A stretch of DNA of 33,120 nt from an uncultured Lachnospiraceae bacterium (GTDB lineage Bacteria; Bacillota; Clostridia; Lachnospirales; Lachnospiraceae), in assembly GCA_934408585.1 (NCBI GenBank), contig CAKRVA010000016.1, forward strand, positions 1-33,120, in the 5' to 3' direction. Shown piece by piece: positions 24,189-32,536 of the stretch. Each line of letters opens with the position of its first letter. Within the stretch, counting starts at the first letter, position 1. Both the position numbers and the translations under genes were made by a program. Under the pieces are notes generated by a model. That model was not told the DNA's origin, did not search any database, and was given only the letters and a program-made list of their open reading frames with translations.

Positions 24189-26714
24189 ATGAAAAAGATT
24201 TGGGTTGGATTAGGAATTGCTCTGTTACTTGTGGGCAGTCTCGCTGGATGTGGAAAAAAGAGTAATGGGAACAATCAGAATCCGGCAAGAGTAAAGGATT
24301 ATGTTTATCGGGCAGAAGATATCCAGATGCCGGATAAGGATGTGAATTTAAGCCAGTTGCTTGAAATAAACGGTAAAATTTATGCCTATGCATATGAATG
24401 GCAGGATTCAGAAATGGTTCAGCCAAGAGATATTGCAGATGATGCTATTGCAGAAGAGGCAGATGTGACTGACGAAACAGAAGATGCGGAAGCAGTAACG
24501 GACGAAGCAATGGATGAAGTAACAGATGAAGCAACAGAAAAAGTGGCAGCACAAGACGCGGCAACCGAAGAAATGGCAGTGGCATCCCAGGAGGATACGG
24601 CAGTACCAATAGATATGCCTGAAGGGGAACCGGTAGAAGGTGGTCCGGAAGATGCAACAGATATTGAACCGGTATATTTTTATATTTCCTTTTATGAAGT
24701 CAAAGAGGATGGAACATTGGGCGAACCTCATAAAATAAAAGGTGGCGATGGGGAAAGCTATGGTTCTTTCTGCGGTGACGGAGAAGGAAACGTTTATTGT
24801 ATTAAGAATCTATATTATTATGGGGAAGGTGATGATTATTTTGACGATTATTACCTCGAACAGATTTCTCTGGATGGAGAAGTTTTCCTTAGTGTTAAAC
24901 TGAATGATGTTCCACAATTCAAGCAAATCATAGAAAATGATGGATACTTTAATGTATCGGATATGTTTATAGAGGGCGATTATATTTATCTCAATGTATC
25001 CGGAAGCTATGTAAAACTGGATAAAAAGGGAAATTATATCGGCAATATGTTAAGTGATGCAGATGAATCAAAGCTGGACGGTGCTCAGATTGTACCCATG
25101 AAGGATGGTCAGTATGCTGCCATTTCCTATGGGGAAACCGGTATGACGATTGCCAAAATTGATATACAGAATGGAACCGTTGGAGAGACCTATGACGTTC
25201 CGGGATACAGCTATGATTACTCTTTTTATAAAGGTTATCAGTATGATTTCCTGATTTCTGATACGTACGGGGTCTATGGCTATAATCTTGGCGATGAAAA
25301 TGTTGTTAAACTGTTAAGCTATGTGGATTCCGATATTGATACCTGGAGAATTTCGGGAATTGTTCCAATCAGTGATACCGAGTTTTATGGTACGTATGAC
25401 AGCGTGAATATGGGTGGCTCATATCTTGCCAAATTTACAAAAGTGGCACCCGAGGATGTTAAGGACAAAACAGTACTTACCCTTGCAATGTCATCTGCAG
25501 ATTATGAAGTAAAAAGCCGTGTAATCGCATTTAATAAATCCAATGAGCAATACCGGATTGACTTACAGGATTACACATCCATGTATAGTGAAAATGGTGA
25601 TTATCAGGATGGCGTCAGCAAATTAAACACAGATATTGTTTCCGGAAAAATCCCGGATATTATTCTCATAGATAACAGTATGCCGGTGGACAGTTATATC
25701 AGTAAGGGATTGTTTGCAGATTTATATCCATTTATTGATAATGATGCTGAAATTAACCGTGAAGACTTAATGCCGAATATATTGGAGGCATTTTCTGAAA
25801 ATGGAAAGTTGTATGTACTTGTTCCGGATTACCGCATCCAGACATTAATTGCAAAGACATCTGAGGTTGGCAGTGAACGTGGATGGACGGTTGCAGATGC
25901 TGTGAAGTTATGGGATTCAAAACCGGAAGGAACTGAATTCATTGCAGGGGCAACAAGATCAAGTATGATGTATGCATGTATGAATTATGCAGCCGATCAG
26001 TTTGTTGATTATGAAACCGGAAAATGTGATTTTAATAATGATGATTTTGTTCAGATGCTGGAATTCATTAAGAGATTTCCGGAAGAAATCGGGGATGATT
26101 ACTACACCGACACTTATTGGGATAATTATGATGCCATGTGGCGGAATGGAAAGGTAATTGCACAGGATTATTATCTTACGGATTTCAGAGATCTGAATTA
26201 TGCAAAATATGGAACTTTTGGTGAGGATATTACCTTAATCGGATTTCCATCTGCCAATAAGGATGGTTCTGCAATTTTACCCGCACGACAGCTTGCTATT
26301 TCCAGCAAGACAAAGAATCAGGAGGGTGCATGGGAATTTTTGAGATATTTCCTGTCAGATGACTATCAGAAGGAAACGAGTGGCTTCCCGATAAGGTTAA
26401 AATATCTGGAAGAAAAAGCGGAGGAAGCTACCAAGCGTCCATATTATATTGATGATGATGGAGCGAAGGTAGAATATGATGATGTCGTTTATATTGATGG
26501 AGTTGAAATTAAAATTGACCCGATGAGCAAGGAAGAGGTTGAGCAGTATGTTGAAATTCTGAAGAGCTTTACACAGGTTTCAAAGTATGACGAAACGTTA
26601 ATGGGAATTATTAACGAAGAAGCAGAGCCATACTTCTCAGGTCAGAAAAACGCACAGGAAGTAGCACAGATTATACAGAGCCGTGCACAGGTATATTTAA
26701 ATGAAATCCGGTAA
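24189..26714 (+). CDS. Extracellular solute-binding lipoprotein 2 (paralogue of lipoprotein 1)
   Basis: The signal peptide ends in an excellent lipobox LAGC with Cys21. Residues about 84-160 are an acidic, Ala/Thr/Glu-rich low-complexity stretch (DETEDAEAVTDEAMDEVTDE and similar). Residues up to about 420 form a strand-rich domain like that of lipoprotein 1. From about 427 (VLTLAMSSADYEVKSRVIAFNKSN) a family 1 binding domain runs to the end EAEPYFSGQKNAQEVAQIIQSR, which closely matches the end of lipoprotein 1. At 841 residues it is about twice the normal size. It shares the permease cluster, so the two may offer alternative ligands to one channel. ATG 24189 follows AAGGGAG. Confidence 0.88.
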   Translation: MKKIWVGLGIALLLVGSLAGCGKKSNGNNQNPARVKDYVYRAEDIQMPDKDVNLSQLLEINGKIYAYAYEWQDSEMVQPRDIADDAIAEEADVTDETEDAEAVTDEAMDEVTDEATEKVAAQDAATEEMAVASQEDTAVPIDMPEGEPVEGGPEDATDIEPVYFYISFYEVKEDGTLGEPHKIKGGDGESYGSFCGDGEGNVYCIKNLYYYGEGDDYFDDYYLEQISLDGEVFLSVKLNDVPQFKQIIENDGYFNVSDMFIEGDYIYLNVSGSYVKLDKKGNYIGNMLSDADESKLDGAQIVPMKDGQYAAISYGETGMTIAKIDIQNGTVGETYDVPGYSYDYSFYKGYQYDFLISDTYGVYGYNLGDENVVKLLSYVDSDIDTWRISGIVPISDTEFYGTYDSVNMGGSYLAKFTKVAPEDVKDKTVLTLAMSSADYEVKSRVIAFNKSNEQYRIDLQDYTSMYSENGDYQDGVSKLNTDIVSGKIPDIILIDNSMPVDSYISKGLFADLYPFIDNDAEINREDLMPNILEAFSENGKLYVLVPDYRIQTLIAKTSEVGSERGWTVADAVKLWDSKPEGTEFIAGATRSSMMYACMNYAADQFVDYETGKCDFNNDDFVQMLEFIKRFPEEIGDDYYTDTYWDNYDAMWRNGKVIAQDYYLTDFRDLNYAKYGTFGEDITLIGFPSANKDGSAILPARQLAISSKTKNQEGAWEFLRYFLSDDYQKETSGFPIRLKYLEEKAEEATKRPYYIDDDGAKVEYDDVVYIDGVEIKIDPMSKEEVEQYVEILKSFTQVSKYDETLMGIINEEAEPYFSGQKNAQEVAQIIQSRAQVYLNEIR

Positions 26715-26729
26715 GTGAGGTACAAAGGA

Positions 26730-27467
26730 ATGGCAGACTGGCTGGAAAGAACAAGATTACTATTGCCGGAGGCTTCCATGGACAGATTGCAGAACGCACA
26801 TGTTGCGGTTTTTGGAATCGGCGGTGTCGGAAGCGCCTGTGTAGAAGCATTAGCCCGTGGTGGAATTGGCAGTATTACGTTAGTAGATAATGATACGATT
26901 TCTTTAAGCAATCTGAACAGACAATTAGTTGCAACAAGGGATGGTATCGGAAAATATAAGACTGATGTTATGAAGCAGCGTATTTTATCCATTTGTCCGG
27001 AGATAAAGGTATATTGTTATCATACATTTTATCTGCCGGGAATGGAGGATTCCGAAGAAAACCACGGTCTGCTTCCACTTCAACAGTATTCCTATGTGGT
27101 GGATGCAATTGATACGGTATCTGCAAAGATTGACCTGGCAGTACAGAGCCAGGAACAGGGATTTCGACTGATTAGCAGTATGGGAACCGGGAATAAGCTT
27201 CATCCCGAATTGTTTCGTGTGACTGATATTTATAAAACAAATGTCTGCCCGCTTGCAAAAGTAATGCGGAAGGAATTAAGAGAACGTGGTGTGAAAAAAC
27301 TGAAGGTAGTTTACTCCGAGGAAACACCACGGAAGCCGTCTGTTACAATTCAGGAGGGAAGCCGCAGGGCAATTCCCGGAAGTGTTTCCTTTGTTCCACC
27401 GGTTGCCGGAATGATTATGGCAGGCGAGGTGCTGCGGGAAATCAGTATGAATGCAGAAGAAAAATAA
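26730..27467 (+). CDS. tcdA: tRNA threonylcarbamoyladenosine dehydratase (ThiF/E1-like)
   Basis: TcdA uses ATP to dehydrate t6A37 of tRNA to its cyclic form. The nucleotide loop GIGGVGS is at residues 29-35, and VDNDTISLSNLNRQ is the E1-family aspartate and arginine segment. SSMGTGNKLHPELFRVTDIYKT and CPLAKVMRKELRERG are typical of the TcdA branch. ATG 26730 has GAGGT at 26717-26721 at 8-base spacing; a GTG at 26715 is in frame but less well placed. The 245-residue length is normal. It has no evident link with the transport genes beyond position. Confidence 0.93.
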   Translation: MADWLERTRLLLPEASMDRLQNAHVAVFGIGGVGSACVEALARGGIGSITLVDNDTISLSNLNRQLVATRDGIGKYKTDVMKQRILSICPEIKVYCYHTFYLPGMEDSEENHGLLPLQQYSYVVDAIDTVSAKIDLAVQSQEQGFRLISSMGTGNKLHPELFRVTDIYKTNVCPLAKVMRKELRERGVKKLKVVYSEETPRKPSVTIQEGSRRAIPGSVSFVPPVAGMIMAGEVLREISMNAEEK

Positions 27468-27498
27468 CCGTTTATCATTTAGTACACAGGAGAAAAGG

Positions 27499-28794
27499 AT
27501 GAAAAAGAACCAGAAAACGAAACTGAATCGCACTTTTCTGGCGATGAATCTCATACCGATTATCATGCTCGGGATGATTATTACGATATTCAGCGCCAAC
27601 CGTTTTGCAATGTCTATCAATGACGAGGCAAAAAACGGGTTGTTTGATACGTGTAATACGATAGAAGCAATGCTGGATGAAATGCATCCCGGGGATTATC
27701 GCATGGAAATGCAGAATGGAGAAATCTATTTCCTTAAGGGCGATTATCAATTTAATGGGGATTATGATTGGATTGATGCGATTAAGGAGCGGACGAAAGC
27801 AGATATTACCGTTTTTTACCAGGATGTTCGTGTGATTACGACGATTAAAGATGAACAGGGAACCCGTATGGTTGGAACAAAGGTCAGCAATGTGGTAAAA
27901 CGGGATGTGCTGGAAACCGGAACAGGAAAGTTTTATCCGTCCGTCACGATTGGCAATAAAAATTATTTTGCCTACTATGAACCGATTTTTGATGCGGCCG
28001 ATGAATGTATCGGAATGATTTTTGTCGCAAAGCCATCCGAAACGCTGGATAAACTTGTATTTGGTTCGATTTTCCCGATTGTTGTTATCGCAATCGTTGT
28101 AATGATTGTAGCAGCGTATGTTTCAACAAAATATTCAAGAAATTTTGTCCGTACGATTAAGAAAATTGAAGTTTTCATGAGTGGAATAGCAAAAGGACGG
28201 CTGCATGATTCGTTGGATTATGCGGTACTAAAGCGTGATGATGAGCTGGGGGAAATGGGAAGAAATGCAGTACGGATGCAGAAGTCATTGCGTGAGCTTG
28301 TGGAGGAAGATATTCTTACCGGCCTGAACAATCGCCGTAGCGGTGAAAAGGTGCTGAAACAGACGTATTTGGATTATGTGAATAAAGGAATTCCGTTCAG
28401 TATTGCAATCGGTGATATTGATTTCTTTAAAAAGGTCAATGATACGTATGGACATGAATGTGGTGATGTGGTGCTGACCGAAGTATCCAGTCAGTTGAAG
28501 AAATTTATGCATGGAAAAGGAACTGCCATCCGTTGGGGCGGTGAGGAATTTTTACTGGTATTTCAGGATTGTGGACTGGAGCGGGCAGAAGCCGGCATGC
28601 AGGAGCTTCTGAACACCATCCGGAAGGATGTTATTTCCTATAAGGACGATGTGCAGGTTTCCGTGACGATGACGTTTGGCGTTGTAGAAGGAAAAGAAGC
28701 CTATAAGAGCGTGGATGATGTCATTGTAGATGCAGATGGAAAGCTGTATTACGGAAAACAAAATGGAAGAAACCAGATTGTTTCTTTCAATTAG
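27499..28794 (+). CDS. Membrane diguanylate cyclase with Cache-type sensor
   Basis: Synthesises cyclic di-GMP from GTP in response to an external signal. It has a span near the N-terminus (MNLIPIIMLGMIITIFSA), an extracytoplasmic single-Cache-like domain at about residues 40-190 (ending NKNYFAYYEPIFDAADECIGMIFVAKP), a second span (IFPIVVIAIVVMIVAAY) and a HAMP-like linker. The GGDEF domain starts at LTGLNNRRSG, and the active site is GGEEF near residue 347, an active variant. The inhibitory RxxD site expected five residues before it reads HGKG and is therefore absent. ATG 27499 follows AGGAG at 27488-27492; an earlier ATG at 27451 lies inside tcdA. It has 431 residues. Confidence 0.93.
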   Translation: MKKNQKTKLNRTFLAMNLIPIIMLGMIITIFSANRFAMSINDEAKNGLFDTCNTIEAMLDEMHPGDYRMEMQNGEIYFLKGDYQFNGDYDWIDAIKERTKADITVFYQDVRVITTIKDEQGTRMVGTKVSNVVKRDVLETGTGKFYPSVTIGNKNYFAYYEPIFDAADECIGMIFVAKPSETLDKLVFGSIFPIVVIAIVVMIVAAYVSTKYSRNFVRTIKKIEVFMSGIAKGRLHDSLDYAVLKRDDELGEMGRNAVRMQKSLRELVEEDILTGLNNRRSGEKVLKQTYLDYVNKGIPFSIAIGDIDFFKKVNDTYGHECGDVVLTEVSSQLKKFMHGKGTAIRWGGEEFLLVFQDCGLERAEAGMQELLNTIRKDVISYKDDVQVSVTMTFGVVEGKEAYKSVDDVIVDADGKLYYGKQNGRNQIVSFN

Positions 28795-28811
28795 TAAATT
28801 GCATATATTTT

Positions 28812-30038
28812 TTAGAGAATAACAGGGGACTGCCGATATTCATTATGGGCAGTCTTCTTTGTTTTTGCAGCATAAACCGATTCATAGATATGAGCACATT
28901 GAATGTCCTGGTTTAAAAGGGGGAGAGCACTTTCATCCAGAAGCTTGTCGGCATCTGCCAGTTTGGTAATCAGTGGAATATCGCTTTTTTCCTTTATCAT
29001 ACGAAGCAGGTCTGCCGATTCTTTTCGAAAACCAAGCAACCGGGCATAGGGCACAACAGGAGCTACGTTTTCTTCTTTTTTTATATTAAGAAGTATATGC
29101 ATAAGAACTCTGCTGATTCTGGTATAAGTAAGCTCTTTTGATTTTAAGAGCATACAGAATTGTTTAAAATCAGTAAATTCAGACAGGTGCTTAACAATTT
29201 TGTCAGAGAGTTCTCTGGAGCAATCCAGATATGAAGTAAAGCCCTCAGATTGTTCGCTCAATAATTTGTAGTGAAGAAGCAGTGAAAAATCATTTTCGGT
29301 CAGGTAATCCCGGAACAGTTCATGTTCCATGATAAGTTCATAAACCGGAGCTGGGAAATGTTCCGAAAATGCAGAATTACTGCCACTTTTTATCGCCTGG
29401 CGCAGCGCAGATGCAGAGGCATACTTGTTTTCAGCAGAATTCAGAATCGGACTATGATATCCCTCGCCACAACGCAGAATCGTAAACGGTTTTATGGAAC
29501 TGTTCTGCATCAGGATGGATTTACAATATTCAATGCCCAGAATATTATTTGGCAGAAGGGAGATATTCTTTTCACTTGAAAAATATTCCTTCATTGCTTT
29601 GTCACGGGCAGATGGAAAAGAAAGCCCCTCTTTCTGGTAGGTCTGTAAAAGATGAAGAAATTCCAAATCCTCATAAGAATGACAAAGGAGCTGTGCATAA
29701 TCCCAAAGGGGACGGACATCACCGCATTCACTTCCAAATGATAAATATTGGATGGTGTTTAACTGATTAAGAAGCGAGACGGCACCGCCGGCAAATTGTT
29801 CGGCACTGGAAAGTGCGTAGCGGGTAGGAAGTTCGATTACTGCATCGGCACCACAGCGAAGAGCCATTTCGGCACGGAGATATTTGCTGCAAATGGCGGG
29901 AGCTCCACGTTGTACAAAATTTCCACTTAAAACAACAACGATATAGTCTGCATGTAACTGTTCGCGTGTAGTGGTGAGCTGATAGAAATGTCCGTTATGA
30001 AAAGGATTGTATTCTGCAATGATGGCTGCAACATTCAT
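28812..30038 (-). CDS. tmcAL: tRNA(Met) cytidine acetate ligase
   Basis: TmcAL (formerly YlbM) makes acetyl-AMP from acetate and ATP and acetylates the wobble cytidine of elongator tRNA-Met. The nucleotidyltransferase motif is at the start: MNVAAIIAEYNPFHNGHFYQL, followed by VVVLSGNFVQRGAPAI. LPTRYALSSAEQFAGGAV and KYASASALRQAI are further family blocks. It has 408 residues, the normal length. The start at 30038 is preceded on the minus strand by AGGAGAATC; an open frame extends further upstream but has no such site. In Bacillus ylbM sits by ylbN (DUF177) and rpmF; here the same neighbours occur, with pta-ackA inserted between. Confidence 0.92.
   Translation of the reverse strand: MNVAAIIAEYNPFHNGHFYQLTTTREQLHADYIVVVLSGNFVQRGAPAICSKYLRAEMALRCGADAVIELPTRYALSSAEQFAGGAVSLLNQLNTIQYLSFGSECGDVRPLWDYAQLLCHSYEDLEFLHLLQTYQKEGLSFPSARDKAMKEYFSSEKNISLLPNNILGIEYCKSILMQNSSIKPFTILRCGEGYHSPILNSAENKYASASALRQAIKSGSNSAFSEHFPAPVYELIMEHELFRDYLTENDFSLLLHYKLLSEQSEGFTSYLDCSRELSDKIVKHLSEFTDFKQFCMLLKSKELTYTRISRVLMHILLNIKKEENVAPVVPYARLLGFRKESADLLRMIKEKSDIPLITKLADADKLLDESALPLLNQDIQCAHIYESVYAAKTKKTAHNEYRQSPVIL
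28828..28866 (+). terminator. Terminator of the forward gene run, inside the 3' end of tmcAL
   Basis: GACTGCC (28828-28834) and GGCAGTC (28848-28854) form a 7-bp stem with a 13-base loop. TTCTTTGTTTTT follows on the plus strand. It lies within the last 20 codons of the convergent tmcAL gene and would end transcription from the diguanylate cyclase. Confidence 0.5.
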
Positions 30039-30082
30039 ATATGATTCTCCTAAAAAAGCGTTCTGTTTCCCTGAATGGTTTA

Positions 30083-30111
30083 AATGTAGCATATTACAGA
30101 AAAAGACGCAA
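30083..30111 (-). promoter_or_regulatory. Possible promoter of tmcAL
   Basis: On the minus strand TTGCGT (30106-30111) is 17 bases from TACATT (30083-30088). The hexamers are only partial matches to consensus. Position and spacing fit a start about 30-40 bases before the gene's ribosome site. Confidence 0.4.
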
Positions 30112-30137
30112 ATTGTACACAAAATTGCACAAAATTT
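30111..30137. repeat. Imperfect direct repeat between divergent promoters
   Basis: AATTGTACACAAA is followed at once by ATTGCACAAAATTT, two near-copies of ATTG-CACAAA. They overlap the proposed tmcAL -35 and lie just upstream of the pta promoter. A shared regulator site is possible; the high A/T content means chance similarity cannot be excluded. Confidence 0.35.
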
Positions 30138-30150
30138 TTGCGAAGAAGTC

Positions 30151-30179
30151 TTGTCGGAATGAACCGAATAGGCTATTAT
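30151..30179 (+). promoter_or_regulatory. Promoter of pta-ackA
   Basis: TTGTCG (30151-30156), 17 bases, then TATTAT (30174-30179). The expected start is about 30 bases before the pta start codon, leaving room for the GGAAAGGAG ribosome site. Confidence 0.65.
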
Positions 30180-30214
30180 TTTGTATAGAAGCCTTGGAAA
30201 GGAGCAGACAAGAG

Positions 30215-31216
30215 ATGTCATACATAGATGTGATTAAAGATAAAGCAAGAATGGACCGTAGGACCATTGTTTTGCCTGAAACAACGGATAAGAGAACACT
30301 GATTGCAGCATCACATATTATCCAGGAGGGAATTGCCAATATTATTATGATTGGTGATCCTGAGAAAATTATGGATGGTGCCACATGGCTGGAAATCGAC
30401 CTGGAAGGGGTTAAGATTGTGAATCCCCTACATTGCGATAAACTGGACGAATATGTGAATTTATTATATGAAACCCGTAAGAATAAGGGAATGACTTTGG
30501 AGAAAGCAAGAGACATTTTGTTAAGTGACCCATTGACGTTTGGCGTTATTATGGTAAAAGCAAATGATGCAGACGGAATGGTTGCCGGTGCATGCCATGC
30601 AACTGCAGACACGCTTCGTCCGGCATTGCAGATTTTAAAGACAGCACCCGGTGTGAAGCTCGTATCCGGATTCTTTTTAATGTGCATTCCGGATTGTGAA
30701 TTTGGAGAAAACGGAACATTTCTTTTTGCAGACTGTGGTCTGAATCAGGACCCGACCGCTGAGGAGCTTGCAGCAATCGCAGATTCTTCTGCAAAGAGCT
30801 TCAAGAGTCTTGTCGGTGCAAAACCGGTTATTGCGATGTTGTCCCATTCTACAAAGGGAAGTGCAAAGCATCCGTTGGTAGATAAAGTAGTTGAGGCAAC
30901 GAGAATTGCACATGAACAGTATCCAAGTTTGTGCCTGGATGGAGAGTTACAGCCGGATGCAGCACTTGTTCCGTCCATAGCAAAATCAAAAGCACCCGGA
31001 AGTGAAGTGGCAGGAAAAGCTAACGTATTGATTTTCCCGAATCTGGACTGTGGTAATATTGGTTATAAGTTAGTACAAAGACTTGGCAAGGCAGAGGCAT
31101 ACGGACCGATGTTACAGGGAATTGCCAAGCCGGTAAATGATTTGTCACGAGGCTGTTCCTGGCAGGATATCGTAGGTGTTGTTGCACTTACAGCAGTACA
31201 GGCGCAATTGTCATAA
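30215..31216 (+). CDS. pta: Phosphate acetyltransferase
   Basis: Interconverts acetyl-CoA and acetyl phosphate, the first step of acetate formation. It is the short (333-residue) single-domain form. It starts MSYIDVIKDKARMDRRTIVLPE and contains DGMVAGACHATADTLRPALQ, TKGSAKHPLVDKVVEAT, LDGELQPDAALVP and NVLIFPNLDCGNIGYKLVQRL, all family blocks. ATG 30215 follows GGAAAGGAG at 30196-30204; an open frame upstream overlaps the promoter and is not coding. It lies 23 bases before ackA and its substrate acetyl-CoA ties it to fermentation energy yield. The divergent tmcAL also uses acetate. Confidence 0.96.
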   Translation: MSYIDVIKDKARMDRRTIVLPETTDKRTLIAASHIIQEGIANIIMIGDPEKIMDGATWLEIDLEGVKIVNPLHCDKLDEYVNLLYETRKNKGMTLEKARDILLSDPLTFGVIMVKANDADGMVAGACHATADTLRPALQILKTAPGVKLVSGFFLMCIPDCEFGENGTFLFADCGLNQDPTAEELAAIADSSAKSFKSLVGAKPVIAMLSHSTKGSAKHPLVDKVVEATRIAHEQYPSLCLDGELQPDAALVPSIAKSKAPGSEVAGKANVLIFPNLDCGNIGYKLVQRLGKAEAYGPMLQGIAKPVNDLSRGCSWQDIVGVVALTAVQAQLS

Positions 31217-31239
31217 AAGAGGGAGAGGAATAGAACAAC

Positions 31240-32433
31240 ATGAATATCTTAGTTATTAACTGTGGAAGCTCATCTTTAAAATTTCAGCTGATTGCTTCCG
31301 AGTCCGAAAAAGTAATTGCAAAAGGGTTGTGTGAGAGAATTGGAATTGACGGAAGTCAGATGACATATACTCCTGCAGGCGGAGAAAAAATTAAAACGGT
31401 TGCACCGATGGAGAATCATACTGCAGCTATCCAGCTTGTTCTGGATGCATTAACAAACGACCAGACAGGTGTAGTAAAAGACCTTAGTGAAATTGGTGCA
31501 GTAGGACATCGTATTGTACATGGCGGCGAGAAATTTGCAAACGCTACGTTAATCAATGAAGAAGTATTACAGGCAATTGAAGAATGTAATGATTTGGCAC
31601 CTCTTCATAATCCGGCAAACTTAATCGGAATCCGTGCATGCATGGAATTGATGCCGGGAACACCAATGGTTGCCGTGTTTGATACCGCATTTCATCAGAC
31701 CATGCCGGAAAAGGCATATTTGTATGGACTTCCTTATCATTATTATGAGGATTACAAGGTACGTCGATATGGATTTCACGGAACAAGTCATTCCTATGTA
31801 TCAAAAAGAGCGGCTGAGTTCCTTAATAGAGAATATGACAGCATGAAAATTATCGTTTGCCATCTTGGAAACGGGGCAAGCGTATCAGCCGTTATGAATG
31901 GAAAGTGTGTAGATACTTCCATGGGACTTACTCCATTAGAGGGATTGATTATGGGAACACGTTCCGGAGATTTGGACCCGGCAATTGTAGAGTTCTTATG
32001 TAACAAAGAAAACAAAGATGTACACGAGATGCTTCAGATTTTAAATAAGAAGTCAGGGGTATATGGAATGTCCGATGAATTATCTTCGGATTTCAGAGAT
32101 TTAGAGGAAGGTTATATTGAAGGAAAAGAAAATTGTATTCGTGCGGTAAATGCATTCTGTTACCGTGTAGCAAAATACATCGGCGGCTATGTGGCAGCTA
32201 TGAATGGAGTAGATGCAATCTGCTTTACAGCGGGTGTTGGTGAAAATAGCGGATTTGTAAGAATGCTGATTTGCGAATATCTTGGCTATCTTGGAATTAC
32301 CATTGACGAAGATGCAAATGAAATGCGTGGCAGAGATATGGAAATTACCACACCGGACAGCAAGACCAGAGTTCTTGTGATTCCGACAAACGAGGAATTG
32401 GCAATCGCAAGGGAAACGTTAGCGTTGGTATAA
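31240..32433 (+). CDS. ackA: Acetate kinase
   Basis: Transfers phosphate from acetyl phosphate to ADP, yielding ATP and acetate. It belongs to the ASKHA fold: the start MNILVINCGSSSLKFQLI contains Asn7, HRIVHGGEKF supplies the active-site arginine, RRYGFHGTSHSYV the histidine, GTRSGDLDPAIVEF the second arginine and IPTNEELAIARET the magnesium-ligating glutamate. It has 397 residues, normal for AckA. ATG 31240 follows GGGAGAGG. It forms an operon with pta. Confidence 0.97.
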   Translation: MNILVINCGSSSLKFQLIASESEKVIAKGLCERIGIDGSQMTYTPAGGEKIKTVAPMENHTAAIQLVLDALTNDQTGVVKDLSEIGAVGHRIVHGGEKFANATLINEEVLQAIEECNDLAPLHNPANLIGIRACMELMPGTPMVAVFDTAFHQTMPEKAYLYGLPYHYYEDYKVRRYGFHGTSHSYVSKRAAEFLNREYDSMKIIVCHLGNGASVSAVMNGKCVDTSMGLTPLEGLIMGTRSGDLDPAIVEFLCNKENKDVHEMLQILNKKSGVYGMSDELSSDFRDLEEGYIEGKENCIRAVNAFCYRVAKYIGGYVAAMNGVDAICFTAGVGENSGFVRMLICEYLGYLGITIDEDANEMRGRDMEITTPDSKTRVLVIPTNEELAIARETLALV

Positions 32434-32449
32434 ATTTTATCAGATAGTA

Positions 32450-32478
32450 TTGACAAAGTTGGAAACCATCGTTATAAT
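32450..32478 (+). promoter_or_regulatory. Consensus promoter of the DUF177-rpmF operon
   Basis: TTGACA (32450-32455), a 17-base spacer and TATAAT (32473-32478) match the vegetative consensus at all twelve positions. It gives a leader of roughly 50 bases before the DUF177 gene. Confidence 0.9.
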
Positions 32479-32536
32479 TGTTTGAGTGTGCGATACTATA
32501 CATGTTTTCGCATGATCTGCTTCAAGGGAGTAAGAT

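Noticed and set aside
30041..30214. N-terminal extension of phosphate acetyltransferase
   Set aside because: It covers the promoter and does not resemble the family; ATG 30215 with GGAAAGGAG matches the normal protein start.
30039..30221. N-terminal extension of tmcAL
   Set aside because: The conserved start MNVAAIIAEYNPFHNGH is at 30038 with a good ribosome site; the extension has cysteine-rich nonsense composition and overlaps the pta control region.
32479..32536. Leader before DUF177 as a riboswitch or L32 autoregulatory element
   Set aside because: Only short CATG and TGCG/CGCA pairings are visible in about 50 bases; no recognisable structure.
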